The notes under the pieces are model-generated. The model saw only the letters and a program-made list of their open reading frames with translations. It was not told where the DNA came from and made no database searches. The position numbers and the translations under genes are program-made. A DNA stretch of 64,000 nt from Sphingobacteriales bacterium. GTDB taxonomy: Bacteria; Bacteroidota; Bacteroidia; Chitinophagales; Chitinophagaceae. The stretch covers positions 1 to 64,000 of the forward strand of contig JACQDV010000027.1 in assembly GCA_016200915.1 (NCBI GenBank). Reading direction: 5' to 3'. The stretch's first letter is position 1. Each line of letters starts with the position of its first letter. This document shows, piece by piece, positions 52,194 through 60,757 of the stretch.

Positions 52194-52238
52194 TTGCTAT
52201 TAGTCTTTTTAAACACTTGCTTATTTTGTTATCAGGAA

Positions 52239-54146
52239 CTATCTCAATAAACGTAACCCACTTAATATAACAAGGACCGTACTTCCTTCATGACCAACAA
52301 CCCCTTTAGGTAAATTGATAACACCACCAATAAAGTTTAGCGTTACTAATGTAAGCGCCACCGCAATCGCAAATACCACATTCTGTTTTACAACCCTGTT
52401 GGTATGCCTTCCTAATGAAATAGCGAACGGAATATTTTCAATATTATCTGCCATTAAAATAACATCTGCTGTTTCCATTGCAACATCCGTTCCGCCACTT
52501 CCCATTGCAATACCAACAGCCGCAGTTGCTAAAGCCGGTGCATCGTTAACACCATCACCCACCATTGCCACTTTACCGTATTTGCTTTCTAATTTTCTTA
52601 CAGCTTCTACTTTTTGTTCAGGTAAAAGTTCTGCATATACTTCATCAATACCGGCTTGCTTTCCAATTGCATTGCCGGTGGTTTTACTATCACCAGTTAA
52701 TAAGGCGACTTTTATGCCCATTGCTTTTAAATCGTCTATCACTTTTTTTGCCTGGGGCCGAATAGTATCCTGGATAGAAAGTAAGCCTATCAGTTGTTGG
52801 TTTGCCGCAACAAATATTACCGTTTTACCCTGCGCTTCTAATTCATCTGCTTTTTGTAAATGCTCTGTGGGTATAATTATATCTTTCAATATCTCCTGCT
52901 TACCTATTTTGTATTCTACACTATTTAAAGAACCATGAACCCCCAAACCATGTATCGCCTGTAATTCCTTTGGCCTTTCCAATGGGATATTTTTTTCAGT
53001 GGCAGCCTGTACAATGGCTTTGGCAATTGGATGCTGCGAAAGTGTTTCTATGGAAGCCGCCAAACGCAGCAGCTCGGTTTCTGTAATATTTTGTAAGGGA
53101 AGAACATCCATTACTTTCGGTTTGCCACTGGTAAGCGTTCCGGTTTTGTCAAAAGCTACTGCTTTTACACTGCCAATATTTTCAAGATGAACCCCACCTT
53201 TAAATAAAATACCTTTTTTTGCAGCGTTAGAAATGCCAGATAACATTGCAGGCATAATAGAAGATACAAGGGCACAGGGAGATGCAACGACAAGAAATAT
53301 CATTGCCCTGTAAATTGTTTCACTCCATGTCCAGTTTAGCATGAAATGCGGCAAGGTCATTAACAGTACAGCCGTAATTACTACAAACTTTGCATAAATA
53401 CCTTCAAACCGTTCAACAAAAAGTTGTGTAGGCGGCTTTTCGTTTTGTGCTTCCTGCACTAAGTGAATGATTTTTGCAAGCATCGTTTCTTCAATAGGTT
53501 TGCTTACTTCAATTTGTAAAGCTCCCTGCCCGTTTATGGTGCCTGAAAAAACTTCATCCCCCTTTGCTTTATCTACCGGTATAGCTTCACCTGTAATTGA
53601 AGCCTGGTTGATTGCAGAGTAGCCATCAATAATTATTCCATCTGCTGCTATGCGGTCGCCGGGTCTTACAATAATTACATCTCCTTTTTTTAGGTCTTCC
53701 ACTTTTACCTTTTGTTCTGTTCCGCTTTTAAATAAAACTGCCTCTTCAGGTCGCAGTTTCATAATTGATTGGATAGCCTTGTTGGTTCTTTCCATCGTAT
53801 AGCCTTCCAATGCTCCACTTAATGAAAAAATAAAAATCAACACTGCCCCGTCCATCCAATATCCAATTGAAGCAGCACCGATGGCGGCTACCACCATTAA
53901 TAAATCAACATCAAGCTGTTTTTCTTTAAACAGAGTCTCTAAGCCTTCCTTTGCTTTTTGATAGCCACCAATTACATAAGCAAGGATATATAAAGAAATC
54001 TCCAATCCTCTCATTTCGCTTTTTCCTGCCCACCATGCAAGCCCAATAAACATGAGGCATAAGCCGGTTACAATTGCAGCTCCATGCCGCTCCCAGTTTC
54101 CAAATGAAAAGCCATTTACTGGTTTGGGTATTGCTATTTCTGCCAT
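52239..54146 (-). CDS. P1B-4-type heavy-metal translocating ATPase
   Basis: 635 residues, short because it has no N-terminal HMA domain. The P-type motifs are present: ASITGEAIPVD, FDKTGTLTSGKP, SQHPIAKAI, LLTGDSKTTG and VGDGVNDAPAL. The membrane metal site reads SPC (VVASPCALVSS) instead of CPC, and a late helix carries GHEGSTVLVIL. SPC with HEG(G/S)T marks the P1B-4 subgroup (Co, Fe and sometimes Zn or Cd). So it is unlikely to be the Cu pump of this island. An AraC regulator is divergently encoded 84 bases away. Confidence 0.92.
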   Translation of the reverse strand: MAEIAIPKPVNGFSFGNWERHGAAIVTGLCLMFIGLAWWAGKSEMRGLEISLYILAYVIGGYQKAKEGLETLFKEKQLDVDLLMVVAAIGAASIGYWMDGAVLIFIFSLSGALEGYTMERTNKAIQSIMKLRPEEAVLFKSGTEQKVKVEDLKKGDVIIVRPGDRIAADGIIIDGYSAINQASITGEAIPVDKAKGDEVFSGTINGQGALQIEVSKPIEETMLAKIIHLVQEAQNEKPPTQLFVERFEGIYAKFVVITAVLLMTLPHFMLNWTWSETIYRAMIFLVVASPCALVSSIMPAMLSGISNAAKKGILFKGGVHLENIGSVKAVAFDKTGTLTSGKPKVMDVLPLQNITETELLRLAASIETLSQHPIAKAIVQAATEKNIPLERPKELQAIHGLGVHGSLNSVEYKIGKQEILKDIIIPTEHLQKADELEAQGKTVIFVAANQQLIGLLSIQDTIRPQAKKVIDDLKAMGIKVALLTGDSKTTGNAIGKQAGIDEVYAELLPEQKVEAVRKLESKYGKVAMVGDGVNDAPALATAAVGIAMGSGGTDVAMETADVILMADNIENIPFAISLGRHTNRVVKQNVVFAIAVALTLVTLNFIGGVINLPKGVVGHEGSTVLVILSGLRLLR

Positions 54147-54230
54147 AGTCCTTATTTTTTGCAGTAAAGGTATTCTAACGCAAAAGCTAACAACAGGTAA
54201 AAAACCGGCATTTCTCGGTATTTTTAGGAT

Positions 54231-55109
54231 ATGAAATCAATACAGCTATATAGGGATGTGGAAATAACTGTTAAAGAACTTAAATCAAATGCATCTGATC
54301 CTCATAAACACCACTTCTTTGAATTGATTTATGTCTTGGAAGGCACTGGTGTCCATAACATAAACAAGAATGATTATGAATTTAAAAAAGGAGATGTATT
54401 TCTGTTAACTCCTGAAGATGCACATACCTTTAAAGGTATCAGTTCAACTAAGTTTTGCATAATAGATTTTACGAAAAGTTTCTTTTCAAAAAGTGCTGGT
54501 AACCGAAATGAAAAAATGGACGTTAGCGAATTTTTTAAAAGGCTTGAATTTATATTTCACAATCACAATAATATAAAAGGCAGTATTGCCTTAAATGCAG
54601 ATAAGGTCACATTTGAAACATTGATTAATCAACTAATTTATGAAAAACAAAACAATCAGCTTTTTGGAGAGATTATAACTCAAAATGTCGTTTTTTTACT
54701 ACTGCATCTTATCGCAAGAAATATTCACCATAACATTTCTAAAGACTTTATAAAGCAAAACCCGAAAAGTAAGATATATGAAATAACTGCCTACATACAA
54801 CAAAATATTTATGACAAAGAGCTGCTTAAAATAGAAACCATATCATCTTATTTTAATAAGTCACCTGATCATTTAAACCGCTATTTTAAAAAGCAGACAG
54901 GCAGTACGATTAAAGATTACATCATCCGCTATAAGCTGAACTTGATACAAACAAGATTAAAATTTAGTGACCTTACCATTTCAGAAATTGCTTATGAAAT
55001 GAATTTCACGGATGAAAGCCACTTAAATAAAGTTTTTAAAAGTGTATTTTGTAAGACAGCTAAACAGTTTAGAAAAGAAGAAATAGTAAAGTTGAAAAAT
55101 AATATGTAG
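54231..55109 (+). CDS. AraC-family regulator with cupin N-terminus
   Basis: 292 residues. A cupin-like sensor domain (HKHHFFELIYVLEGTGVHNI, FKKGDVFLLTPEDAHTFKGI) is followed by the two HTH motifs (LLKIETISSYFNKSPDHLNR and LTISEIAYEMNFTDESHLNK) and FCKTAKQFRKEE. It is divergent from the P1B-4 ATPase gene and is the natural candidate to control it. Histidines in the cupin (DPHKHHFFE) could bind metal. Unlike the regulators at 6014 and 9489 it has no CxxC HMA domain. Confidence 0.87.
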   Translation: MKSIQLYRDVEITVKELKSNASDPHKHHFFELIYVLEGTGVHNINKNDYEFKKGDVFLLTPEDAHTFKGISSTKFCIIDFTKSFFSKSAGNRNEKMDVSEFFKRLEFIFHNHNNIKGSIALNADKVTFETLINQLIYEKQNNQLFGEIITQNVVFLLLHLIARNIHHNISKDFIKQNPKSKIYEITAYIQQNIYDKELLKIETISSYFNKSPDHLNRYFKKQTGSTIKDYIIRYKLNLIQTRLKFSDLTISEIAYEMNFTDESHLNKVFKSVFCKTAKQFRKEEIVKLKNNM

Positions 55110-55186
55110 TCGTTTGAAAAAATATGTGAGTTGTACTTTTTGTTATAATAATTTGAGAAAAATAATTCTTCCTTTTAAATTATTTT

Positions 55187-56434
55187 ATGAATAGCAACCT
55201 TTCCCAAATTATCCGTCAGTACAAAGAAGATAAACAATCTGTTTACAATACCTGGTTCATCAATAATGAAGAACGGCTAAAAGCTTTTCGTTCCATCCGC
55301 CGGGGTGTTATGCAGGTAATTGATGATATTAAGAGCAAAAAGTTCCCCAATGATTTTAAAGGTTCTTCGTTAGAGTTTGTGCTCACTTGCATTACGGAAC
55401 AAAAGCAGGTGTTTGAAGGTGCATCACATCCTTTTTACTGGAAGCCAAAATTGAGAATACCTGATATATACGAGAATGAAAACAACAAACAGGCTTTTGG
55501 GCAATTCTTAGAAACCTGTCTTAATGCAAAATCGGAAGAACAGATAATCAAAGAAATCATCAGGTTGGATAGTTTGAAAATTAAAGGGCTTGGCCCTGCT
55601 GTGGCAAGCATTCTATATTTTCTGCATCCTACTATCATACCGCCATTTAATACTGCCATAATTAACGGCTTCAACTCTCTGTTTAAAGACAAAAAGAAAT
55701 TGGGAAGCTGGAGTGAATATTTAAAGTTGAGGGAGGTGATGATTGATACGAACAACCAGAATCGCTCTGAATTATCATCCGACATGGGAGCAATTGCAGG
55801 GTTGTTATTTGAAATTGGGACACAAAAATTGATTTTAGGCAGCGATGAATATTTATCAGAGCCGGAACGAAAAAAATTAGAAAAACTAATTGAGAAGCGG
55901 CAGGAAAGTGTGCAGCAGGAAAAGGAAGAAGAAAACCTGCATACGGAAATGCAATATCATTTATTAAAAATCGGCAATACTTTGGGCTATGATGTAATTG
56001 CAGCATCTAACGACAGGTCAAAATCGCATTGCGGCAACAACTTTTCATTCTTAAGTTTGCAACAATTCCCGGATATTCAATTAGAGAAAGATACATTGAA
56101 TACCGTAAAGCTAATTGATGTATTGTGGTTTCAAAAAGGAACAAACAATGTTATCGCCGCTTTTGAAGTTGAAAAAAGTACAAGCATTTATTCAGGCATC
56201 CTGCGGCTTGCGGATTTAAGTTATACTATTGCTGATGGTGACGAAGTGTTTTACTTAATTGTACCTGATAAAAGGGAGAAGGATGTTTGTATGCAATTAT
56301 GCCGCCCGGCAATTAAGCAAAATAATGTAGTTATCAAGTACATCCTGTTTTCTGAACTCCGAAGTAATTGCGATGCTTTGTGCAAGTTTGGGGAAAGTCA
56401 TCATATTATGGAAAAAATTGCCAAAGCAGTATAA
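55187..56434 (+). CDS. Putative HhH plus PD-(D/E)XK nuclease
   Basis: 415 residues, no signal peptide. The N-terminal part (residues 1-190) is helical and contains LKIKGLGPAVASILYFLHPT and PPFNTAIINGFN, like a helix-hairpin-helix DNA-binding region. A charged coiled coil near 225-255 (EKLIEKRQESVQQEKEEENL) leads to a C-terminal domain with IDVLWFQKGTNNVIAAFEVE and K, fitting a PD-(D/E)XK nuclease active site (D, E-x-E/K). No methylase is adjacent. It could be a solitary restriction, repair or defence enzyme; the family is not confidently known. Confidence 0.65.
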   Translation: MNSNLSQIIRQYKEDKQSVYNTWFINNEERLKAFRSIRRGVMQVIDDIKSKKFPNDFKGSSLEFVLTCITEQKQVFEGASHPFYWKPKLRIPDIYENENNKQAFGQFLETCLNAKSEEQIIKEIIRLDSLKIKGLGPAVASILYFLHPTIIPPFNTAIINGFNSLFKDKKKLGSWSEYLKLREVMIDTNNQNRSELSSDMGAIAGLLFEIGTQKLILGSDEYLSEPERKKLEKLIEKRQESVQQEKEEENLHTEMQYHLLKIGNTLGYDVIAASNDRSKSHCGNNFSFLSLQQFPDIQLEKDTLNTVKLIDVLWFQKGTNNVIAAFEVEKSTSIYSGILRLADLSYTIADGDEVFYLIVPDKREKDVCMQLCRPAIKQNNVVIKYILFSELRSNCDALCKFGESHHIMEKIAKAV

Positions 56435-56439
56435 AATAA

Positions 56440-56467
56440 AAGAGATTCCATTTTACAAGAACCTCTT
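56440..56467 (-). terminator. Bidirectional-type terminator between convergent genes
   Basis: AAGAG-A-TTC (56440-56448) pairs with GAA-C-CTCTT (56459-56467) around a 10-base loop with one mismatch. On the minus strand a T-rich run follows (TTATTTTAT), fitting the end of the multicopper oxidase gene. The plus strand gives a weaker U-tract. Confidence 0.55.
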
Positions 56468-56488
56468 CAAAAAATTGCTTTCCCCTTT

Positions 56489-57574
56489 TTACTGCACATC
56501 GTACAAAGCAATCATTCCTGCTGAAATATGGTCGTTTACATGGCAGTGAAATTGCCATGTGCCTGTATTATCTGCTTTCATATCTGCCGTAATAAGGTTT
56601 GCAGGGCCAAGAAAAACAACGTCAGTGCGACTCCCATTTACTTTAGCGGTATTGCCATGCCAATGGGCGGTATGGTTATCCAACTCGTTGCCTAAATCCA
56701 TTAAATACCATCTCACTTTTTCACTTGGTTTTATATCGGTGAATTTACAATTGCCATACATCAACCCATTTACAGAATGTTTCAGATTGCTTTCCTGAAA
56801 ATCCGGGTCATCATTACTTACATTATTTAAAGTGTATTTTATTTTATTGCTATCTAAATACAAACTGTTGTTTTCATCAACTATCATGAAAAGAGAAAAC
56901 TTTTCTTTGGCAATATCCTTTGCTTTATTGTTTTCTAAATATCCTTTTTTGTAAATAACAATAGAACCAACCAGGCCTGCATTAATATCCTTATTGTCAT
57001 GCTCCATTACATGCGAATGATACACCCAGCCTATTGATGAGCCATCTCTTTCGGCAGGCCCGGAGTTTTCTGTAACAGCCCATTTATAAGTAAACGTATT
57101 ACCGGGGTCAACACCCATGATACCTTCATTATTGGAGTCATACACCACACCATGCGGATGAATACTGTAAGGGAATCTGGCTTTGTTTTTAAACACCACT
57201 TGTATGCTATCACCAACTTCTGCCCTTATTATTGGGCCTACAATTCCCAGGTCTGCACTTTCCTTTGGCTTTTTTGTAGTGAATGTAGCATCTGTATATT
57301 CTACATAAATAGCCTTTATATTTTTATTGCCAATGCGATTGGTATCGTTTTGTAAAAAAACGTTTTCAGTGCTGCCAAATGCACTACCCGTTACCTGGTT
57401 AATTCCCGTTGGAACATAGTTCCATTCCACTTCTTCAGCAGCAATGTAATAAACCCTTTGTACAGCAGGAGTAGTTAAATCAGTTGATGTAATAATATTT
57501 TTTTCTTTTCTGCAACTGACTAAAGAGATGAAAATAATGCAAAGTGCCAATAAATATTTTGATAAATGGTTCAT
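56489..57574 (-). CDS. Two-domain multicopper oxidase lipoprotein
   Basis: 361 residues. Lipobox FISLVSCRKE, then two cupredoxin domains. Ligand motifs are FPYSIHPHGVVYDS, GWVYHSHVMEHDNKD, NHTAHWHGNTAKVNG and FHCHVNDHISAGMIALY, so the type 2/3 and type 1 copper sites look complete. The size and motif order resemble two-domain or ceruloplasmin-like oxidases rather than CueO. It follows the TonB receptor by 19 bases on the same strand. The pair suggests oxidation and uptake or release of copper or iron. Confidence 0.88.
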   Translation of the reverse strand: MNHLSKYLLALCIIFISLVSCRKEKNIITSTDLTTPAVQRVYYIAAEEVEWNYVPTGINQVTGSAFGSTENVFLQNDTNRIGNKNIKAIYVEYTDATFTTKKPKESADLGIVGPIIRAEVGDSIQVVFKNKARFPYSIHPHGVVYDSNNEGIMGVDPGNTFTYKWAVTENSGPAERDGSSIGWVYHSHVMEHDNKDINAGLVGSIVIYKKGYLENNKAKDIAKEKFSLFMIVDENNSLYLDSNKIKYTLNNVSNDDPDFQESNLKHSVNGLMYGNCKFTDIKPSEKVRWYLMDLGNELDNHTAHWHGNTAKVNGSRTDVVFLGPANLITADMKADNTGTWQFHCHVNDHISAGMIALYDVQ

Positions 57575-57593
57575 GTTTTGGTTTTATATGATT

Positions 57594-59765
57594 TTAAAAT
57601 GTAGCGGTAAAACCTGCATAAAAACTACGGCCTACAGATGGAATAATTCCCGGCCCCGGATACTCATCTGTTCTGCGGGTGAAATAAGATTTGCCGGTTA
57701 AATTATTTGCACCAATTTTTATTGCGTAGTTTTTTATTTTGTAAGTAGCACTAAAATCTAAAACCGTGTATGCCGGTATGTAGCCTGCAATGGGATCGCT
57801 GCTTGTTTTTACATTTGAAGCATCGCCGTAAGCATCGCCTACTGAATTTACCTGAAAGGTTGAAGAGAAATGTTTGTTACTAAATATTAAACCTACCCGG
57901 TTGATTGTTTTTGCTGCTGCTTCTACTCGTTTATCTTTAAATTCTCCGCTTGTATAGTTTGCATCTATGTACGCAAATGAATTAAAAATGCTTAACCCAA
58001 GTTTAGATTTTTCATTGATGGCTTTTAAAATATTGAGTTCTATATAACTCTCAACGCCCTTGTGTACGCTGTTGGCAATATTGGTTCTTAAAGAATAGTC
58101 ATTGCCTGTTGTTGGATCTTGTTTAAGCACTACACCAATTCTATTATTATAAGCCATGTAAAAACCGCCTATGTCAAAGTTCAAATAATTTTTTATTGTG
58201 CCTCTGTAACCTAAATCAATATTGAAACCATAAGCATCTTTTAGGTTAGGGTCTATTTTGGAAGTAATGCCAAATGGTTCTAACTGGCTGTAATCAATAG
58301 GGCGGTAAGCCTGGCTGAAATTGGCATAAACACTTGTGTTTTTAGATGGTTTATATTCCAACCCTAAACCTGCTAACGGAAAATATCGGTTACGGCTTTG
58401 GTCGGGTGAAAGTTTAATATTGTCTTCAATTTTATATCCCTTTGCTGTGCTGTTTAAATATTCAAACCTAAAGCCGGGTGTAATGGTTAAATTATTTCCG
58501 ACTCTGAATATATTTTCTACAAACGGTGCAATATTGGTAGTGGTAAAATCTAAATTATAGCCCCAATCGCCTGTAATAGATAAATCAAAATCGCTGTTGG
58601 TGGTGCCTTCGCCACCGCCCAGCCGTTTTAACCATGCATAGGTATATCTTACTCCTCCTGCAATGGTAGAAGATTGTTTGCCTAATTTATAAGTGTGTGC
58701 AATTCTAAGTTCAGTAGTTGTATTGTTAAGATTTTGCCTCCCCACCTCTCTTGGCACAAAGGCATTGGTTGCTGGGTCTATTTCATCCAACGCACTTGCA
58801 CCTCCGTCTTCATTACGCCAAACTAAAGAGCGGTTGCTGAACATGTAAGATGTTTTTAAACTTATGGTTGTGTTTTTTGTAGGTGTAAAATTTGCATAAG
58901 CTGTTGCAATATTCCAAGGGGTTTCTAACCAATTTCTGGCCCTTGTTGATGCTTTAGGATTGGCATAAAACATACTGTCCGTTAACCCTCCCGGCATTTT
59001 TAATTGATTGCGAAGCAAGGAATATTCAACTCCAATATTTAATTTTTCAGATGGTTTGTATTGTACTTTTCCAAATCCTGATAGTTGCCATTGCTGGCTG
59101 TTTGGGCGATAGCCATCCATGTTTCTATATTGGATAAAACCGTAGTAACTGATCTTTTTGCAAATGCCGCCAACGGAATTGAAAGAATTAAACATTCCAA
59201 AACTTCCAATGGTTTGTGAGGTAGTAAATTCAAAAGGTTTATTCGTTGGTGCATCTTTGGTAACGTAGTTTACAAGGCCACCAAACTGCGAACCAAATTG
59301 TAAAGATGCTGCACCTCTTACCATTTCAACCCGGCTAACAGCTTCCATTGGTGGAATATAATAGGCTTCGTTATATCCATAAACATCTGCACTTATGTTA
59401 TACCCGTTTTGCCTTGTATTCATTTCAATACTTTGGGTAGGGTTCAGGCCTCTAGTGGCAATACCGTTTGCAGTAAAGCCGCTGCTTTCTGTTTCTACAA
59501 TATTTAATCCGGGTATCCTGCCTAATATTTGCCGGGTGTTATTAATTGCTTTATTAGCATCCAAACTATCTACAAGTATTATTTCATTTTTCTTTCCTGC
59601 ATAAATAATTCCGTTCTTAATTTCAGGCAAATGCCCTACACCATTTACAGTTTTGTAGCCAGTAACGGTAACATCTGGTAGTATTTTGCTGCTGTCTTTC
59701 GTTTGTGCATTAGTAGTTATTATCGCAAGTATCATTAAACACAAGAAAATCCCTCTTTTACTCAT
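57594..59765 (-). CDS. TonB-dependent outer-membrane receptor
   Basis: 723 residues from ATG 59765, where a signal peptide begins (GIFLCLMILAIITTNAQ); an upstream ATG adds 16 unsuited residues. The plug domain starts KILPDVTVTGYKTVNGV, and RGLNPTQSIEMNTRQNG and VEMVRGAASLQFGSQFGG follow. The barrel ends in FYAGFTATF. No carboxypeptidase-like N-terminal domain is seen, so it is a FecA/OprC-style receptor for a metal chelate and not a SusC. The multicopper oxidase lies directly downstream. Confidence 0.92.
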   Translation of the reverse strand: MSKRGIFLCLMILAIITTNAQTKDSSKILPDVTVTGYKTVNGVGHLPEIKNGIIYAGKKNEIILVDSLDANKAINNTRQILGRIPGLNIVETESSGFTANGIATRGLNPTQSIEMNTRQNGYNISADVYGYNEAYYIPPMEAVSRVEMVRGAASLQFGSQFGGLVNYVTKDAPTNKPFEFTTSQTIGSFGMFNSFNSVGGICKKISYYGFIQYRNMDGYRPNSQQWQLSGFGKVQYKPSEKLNIGVEYSLLRNQLKMPGGLTDSMFYANPKASTRARNWLETPWNIATAYANFTPTKNTTISLKTSYMFSNRSLVWRNEDGGASALDEIDPATNAFVPREVGRQNLNNTTTELRIAHTYKLGKQSSTIAGGVRYTYAWLKRLGGGEGTTNSDFDLSITGDWGYNLDFTTTNIAPFVENIFRVGNNLTITPGFRFEYLNSTAKGYKIEDNIKLSPDQSRNRYFPLAGLGLEYKPSKNTSVYANFSQAYRPIDYSQLEPFGITSKIDPNLKDAYGFNIDLGYRGTIKNYLNFDIGGFYMAYNNRIGVVLKQDPTTGNDYSLRTNIANSVHKGVESYIELNILKAINEKSKLGLSIFNSFAYIDANYTSGEFKDKRVEAAAKTINRVGLIFSNKHFSSTFQVNSVGDAYGDASNVKTSSDPIAGYIPAYTVLDFSATYKIKNYAIKIGANNLTGKSYFTRRTDEYPGPGIIPSVGRSFYAGFTATF

Positions 59766-60194
59766 AAGTGTGATTTTGAGTTGCAAAAATGCAGATGCCT
59801 TGTTCAATACCACTTATGCAAAAGGGAAATCGAGTTATGCAATGCGGAAATGTTTGATTTTCTGTAAAATAACTTGCCGACTTGAAAATCCATTTTTTGT
59901 TTTGCCTGTAATATTAAAATTGTATGAGTGGCTGTTATTAAACGGTAATAAGCCTGTCTTTAAGTCCTTCAGGCGGGGATTTGAAGATGTTAGAAAGCAA
60001 AAGGAGAAAACTGATTTAAATAACCCAAATGGTGCATTTTCAACGGGAAACCCAGGCACAGATATCAGGAATTGATAACAAAATTTTGTAAAAATTGTCT
60101 ATAATTTTACAAATTTAATAAACCATTCTCCCATATCTTTGTTCCGTTACGGGATTACTTTTCAATAAAATAGCCTTATTTTTACAACTATTAA
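59766..60194. other. Gene-free region between divergent genes
   Basis: About 430 bases. Open frames at 59835-60059 and 59686-60075 have no protein-like features and overlap the receptor leader. I looked for cobalamin-type and other riboswitch landmarks upstream of the receptor and saw none. The right part carries the promoter noted at 60105. Confidence 0.55.
60105..60141 (+). promoter_or_regulatory. Candidate Bacteroidota promoter for the 60195 gene
   Basis: A perfect TAnnTTTG box, TATCTTTG, lies at 60134-60141, 54 bases before the ATG at 60195. TTTTAC at 60105-60110 is a weak -33 element with 23 bases between. The same TATCTTTG sequence is used in the tRNA-Asp promoter at 3974. Confidence 0.5.
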
Positions 60195-60659
60195 ATGAAC
60201 CGGAATTTGTCCATAAAACTAAAAGCACTGTTCCTGCTGGTTGTATTTGCATCAAATACTGCTGTAGGTTTCGCATGTGCTGTAGGTGTAGATATGGATT
60301 TTAATTCCCCTCATCGTAGCGAAACTAAAGAGTCTGCAGAAGTGCATATTCATGATGATGGTATTAATCACCAACATGACAGTGAGCCGGCAAAACAAAT
60401 TCCCGTTGGTGGCAGTAACTTATTTACAGAAAAGGATGGCGGATGTTGTACCAATAGAGTGCAGGAGTTTCAAAATTTAAATAAAAATGTTACAGTAAAT
60501 TTAGGTATAAGTGTACCCGTGTTTGTGGCAATCCTGAGTATTTATTTTGATATTGATTTATCTGCAGCTATTAAAGATTTTCCTGTCAATTACAAGTCCC
60601 GTTTTTATTACCCCCCACCGCCTGAGATACGCATAGCAATACAGAGTTTCCAGATTTGA
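60195..60659 (+). CDS. Cys/His secreted protein, HYC_CC_PP-like relative
   Basis: 154 residues. The leader (KALFLLVVFASNTAVGFAC), AVGVDMDFNS, a His cluster (VHIHDDGINHQHD), the double cysteine (GGCCTNR) and the tail PPPPEIRIAIQSFQI parallel the protein at 10303. It has fewer histidines. It stands directly before the third TolC/adaptor group, the other at 10303 before the electron-transfer genes. Probable periplasmic metal binder; no enzymatic motif. Confidence 0.75.
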   Translation: MNRNLSIKLKALFLLVVFASNTAVGFACAVGVDMDFNSPHRSETKESAEVHIHDDGINHQHDSEPAKQIPVGGSNLFTEKDGGCCTNRVQEFQNLNKNVTVNLGISVPVFVAILSIYFDIDLSAAIKDFPVNYKSRFYYPPPPEIRIAIQSFQI

Positions 60660-60757
60660 TTATTGTAACTGAGTTTGATGGCATAGCCCGTCGAACTATC
60701 ACCGCTTTGCCCAAAGGCATAGCTGTTTTGTTTCAGTTATTGTAATCAAATTTTTTT
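60657..60757 (+). terminator. Imperfect long inverted repeat followed by T-run
   Basis: TGATTA-TTG-TAACTGA (60657-60672) pairs with TCAGTTA-TTG-TAATCA (60733-60748) around a 60-base loop, leaving a 3x3 internal loop. Seven T residues follow at 60751-60757. Inside, GGCATAGC occurs twice as a direct repeat. A terminator for the gene at 60195 or a leader structure of the TolC gene are both possible. Confidence 0.45.

Noticed and set aside
52315-52938. 207-codon plus-strand frame opposite the P-type ATPase
   Set aside because: Antisense shadow over the conserved GDGVNDAP region of the real gene.
59766-60194. Cobalamin or other riboswitch upstream of the TonB receptor
   Set aside because: I looked for B12-box-like and other conserved cores on the minus strand and found none.
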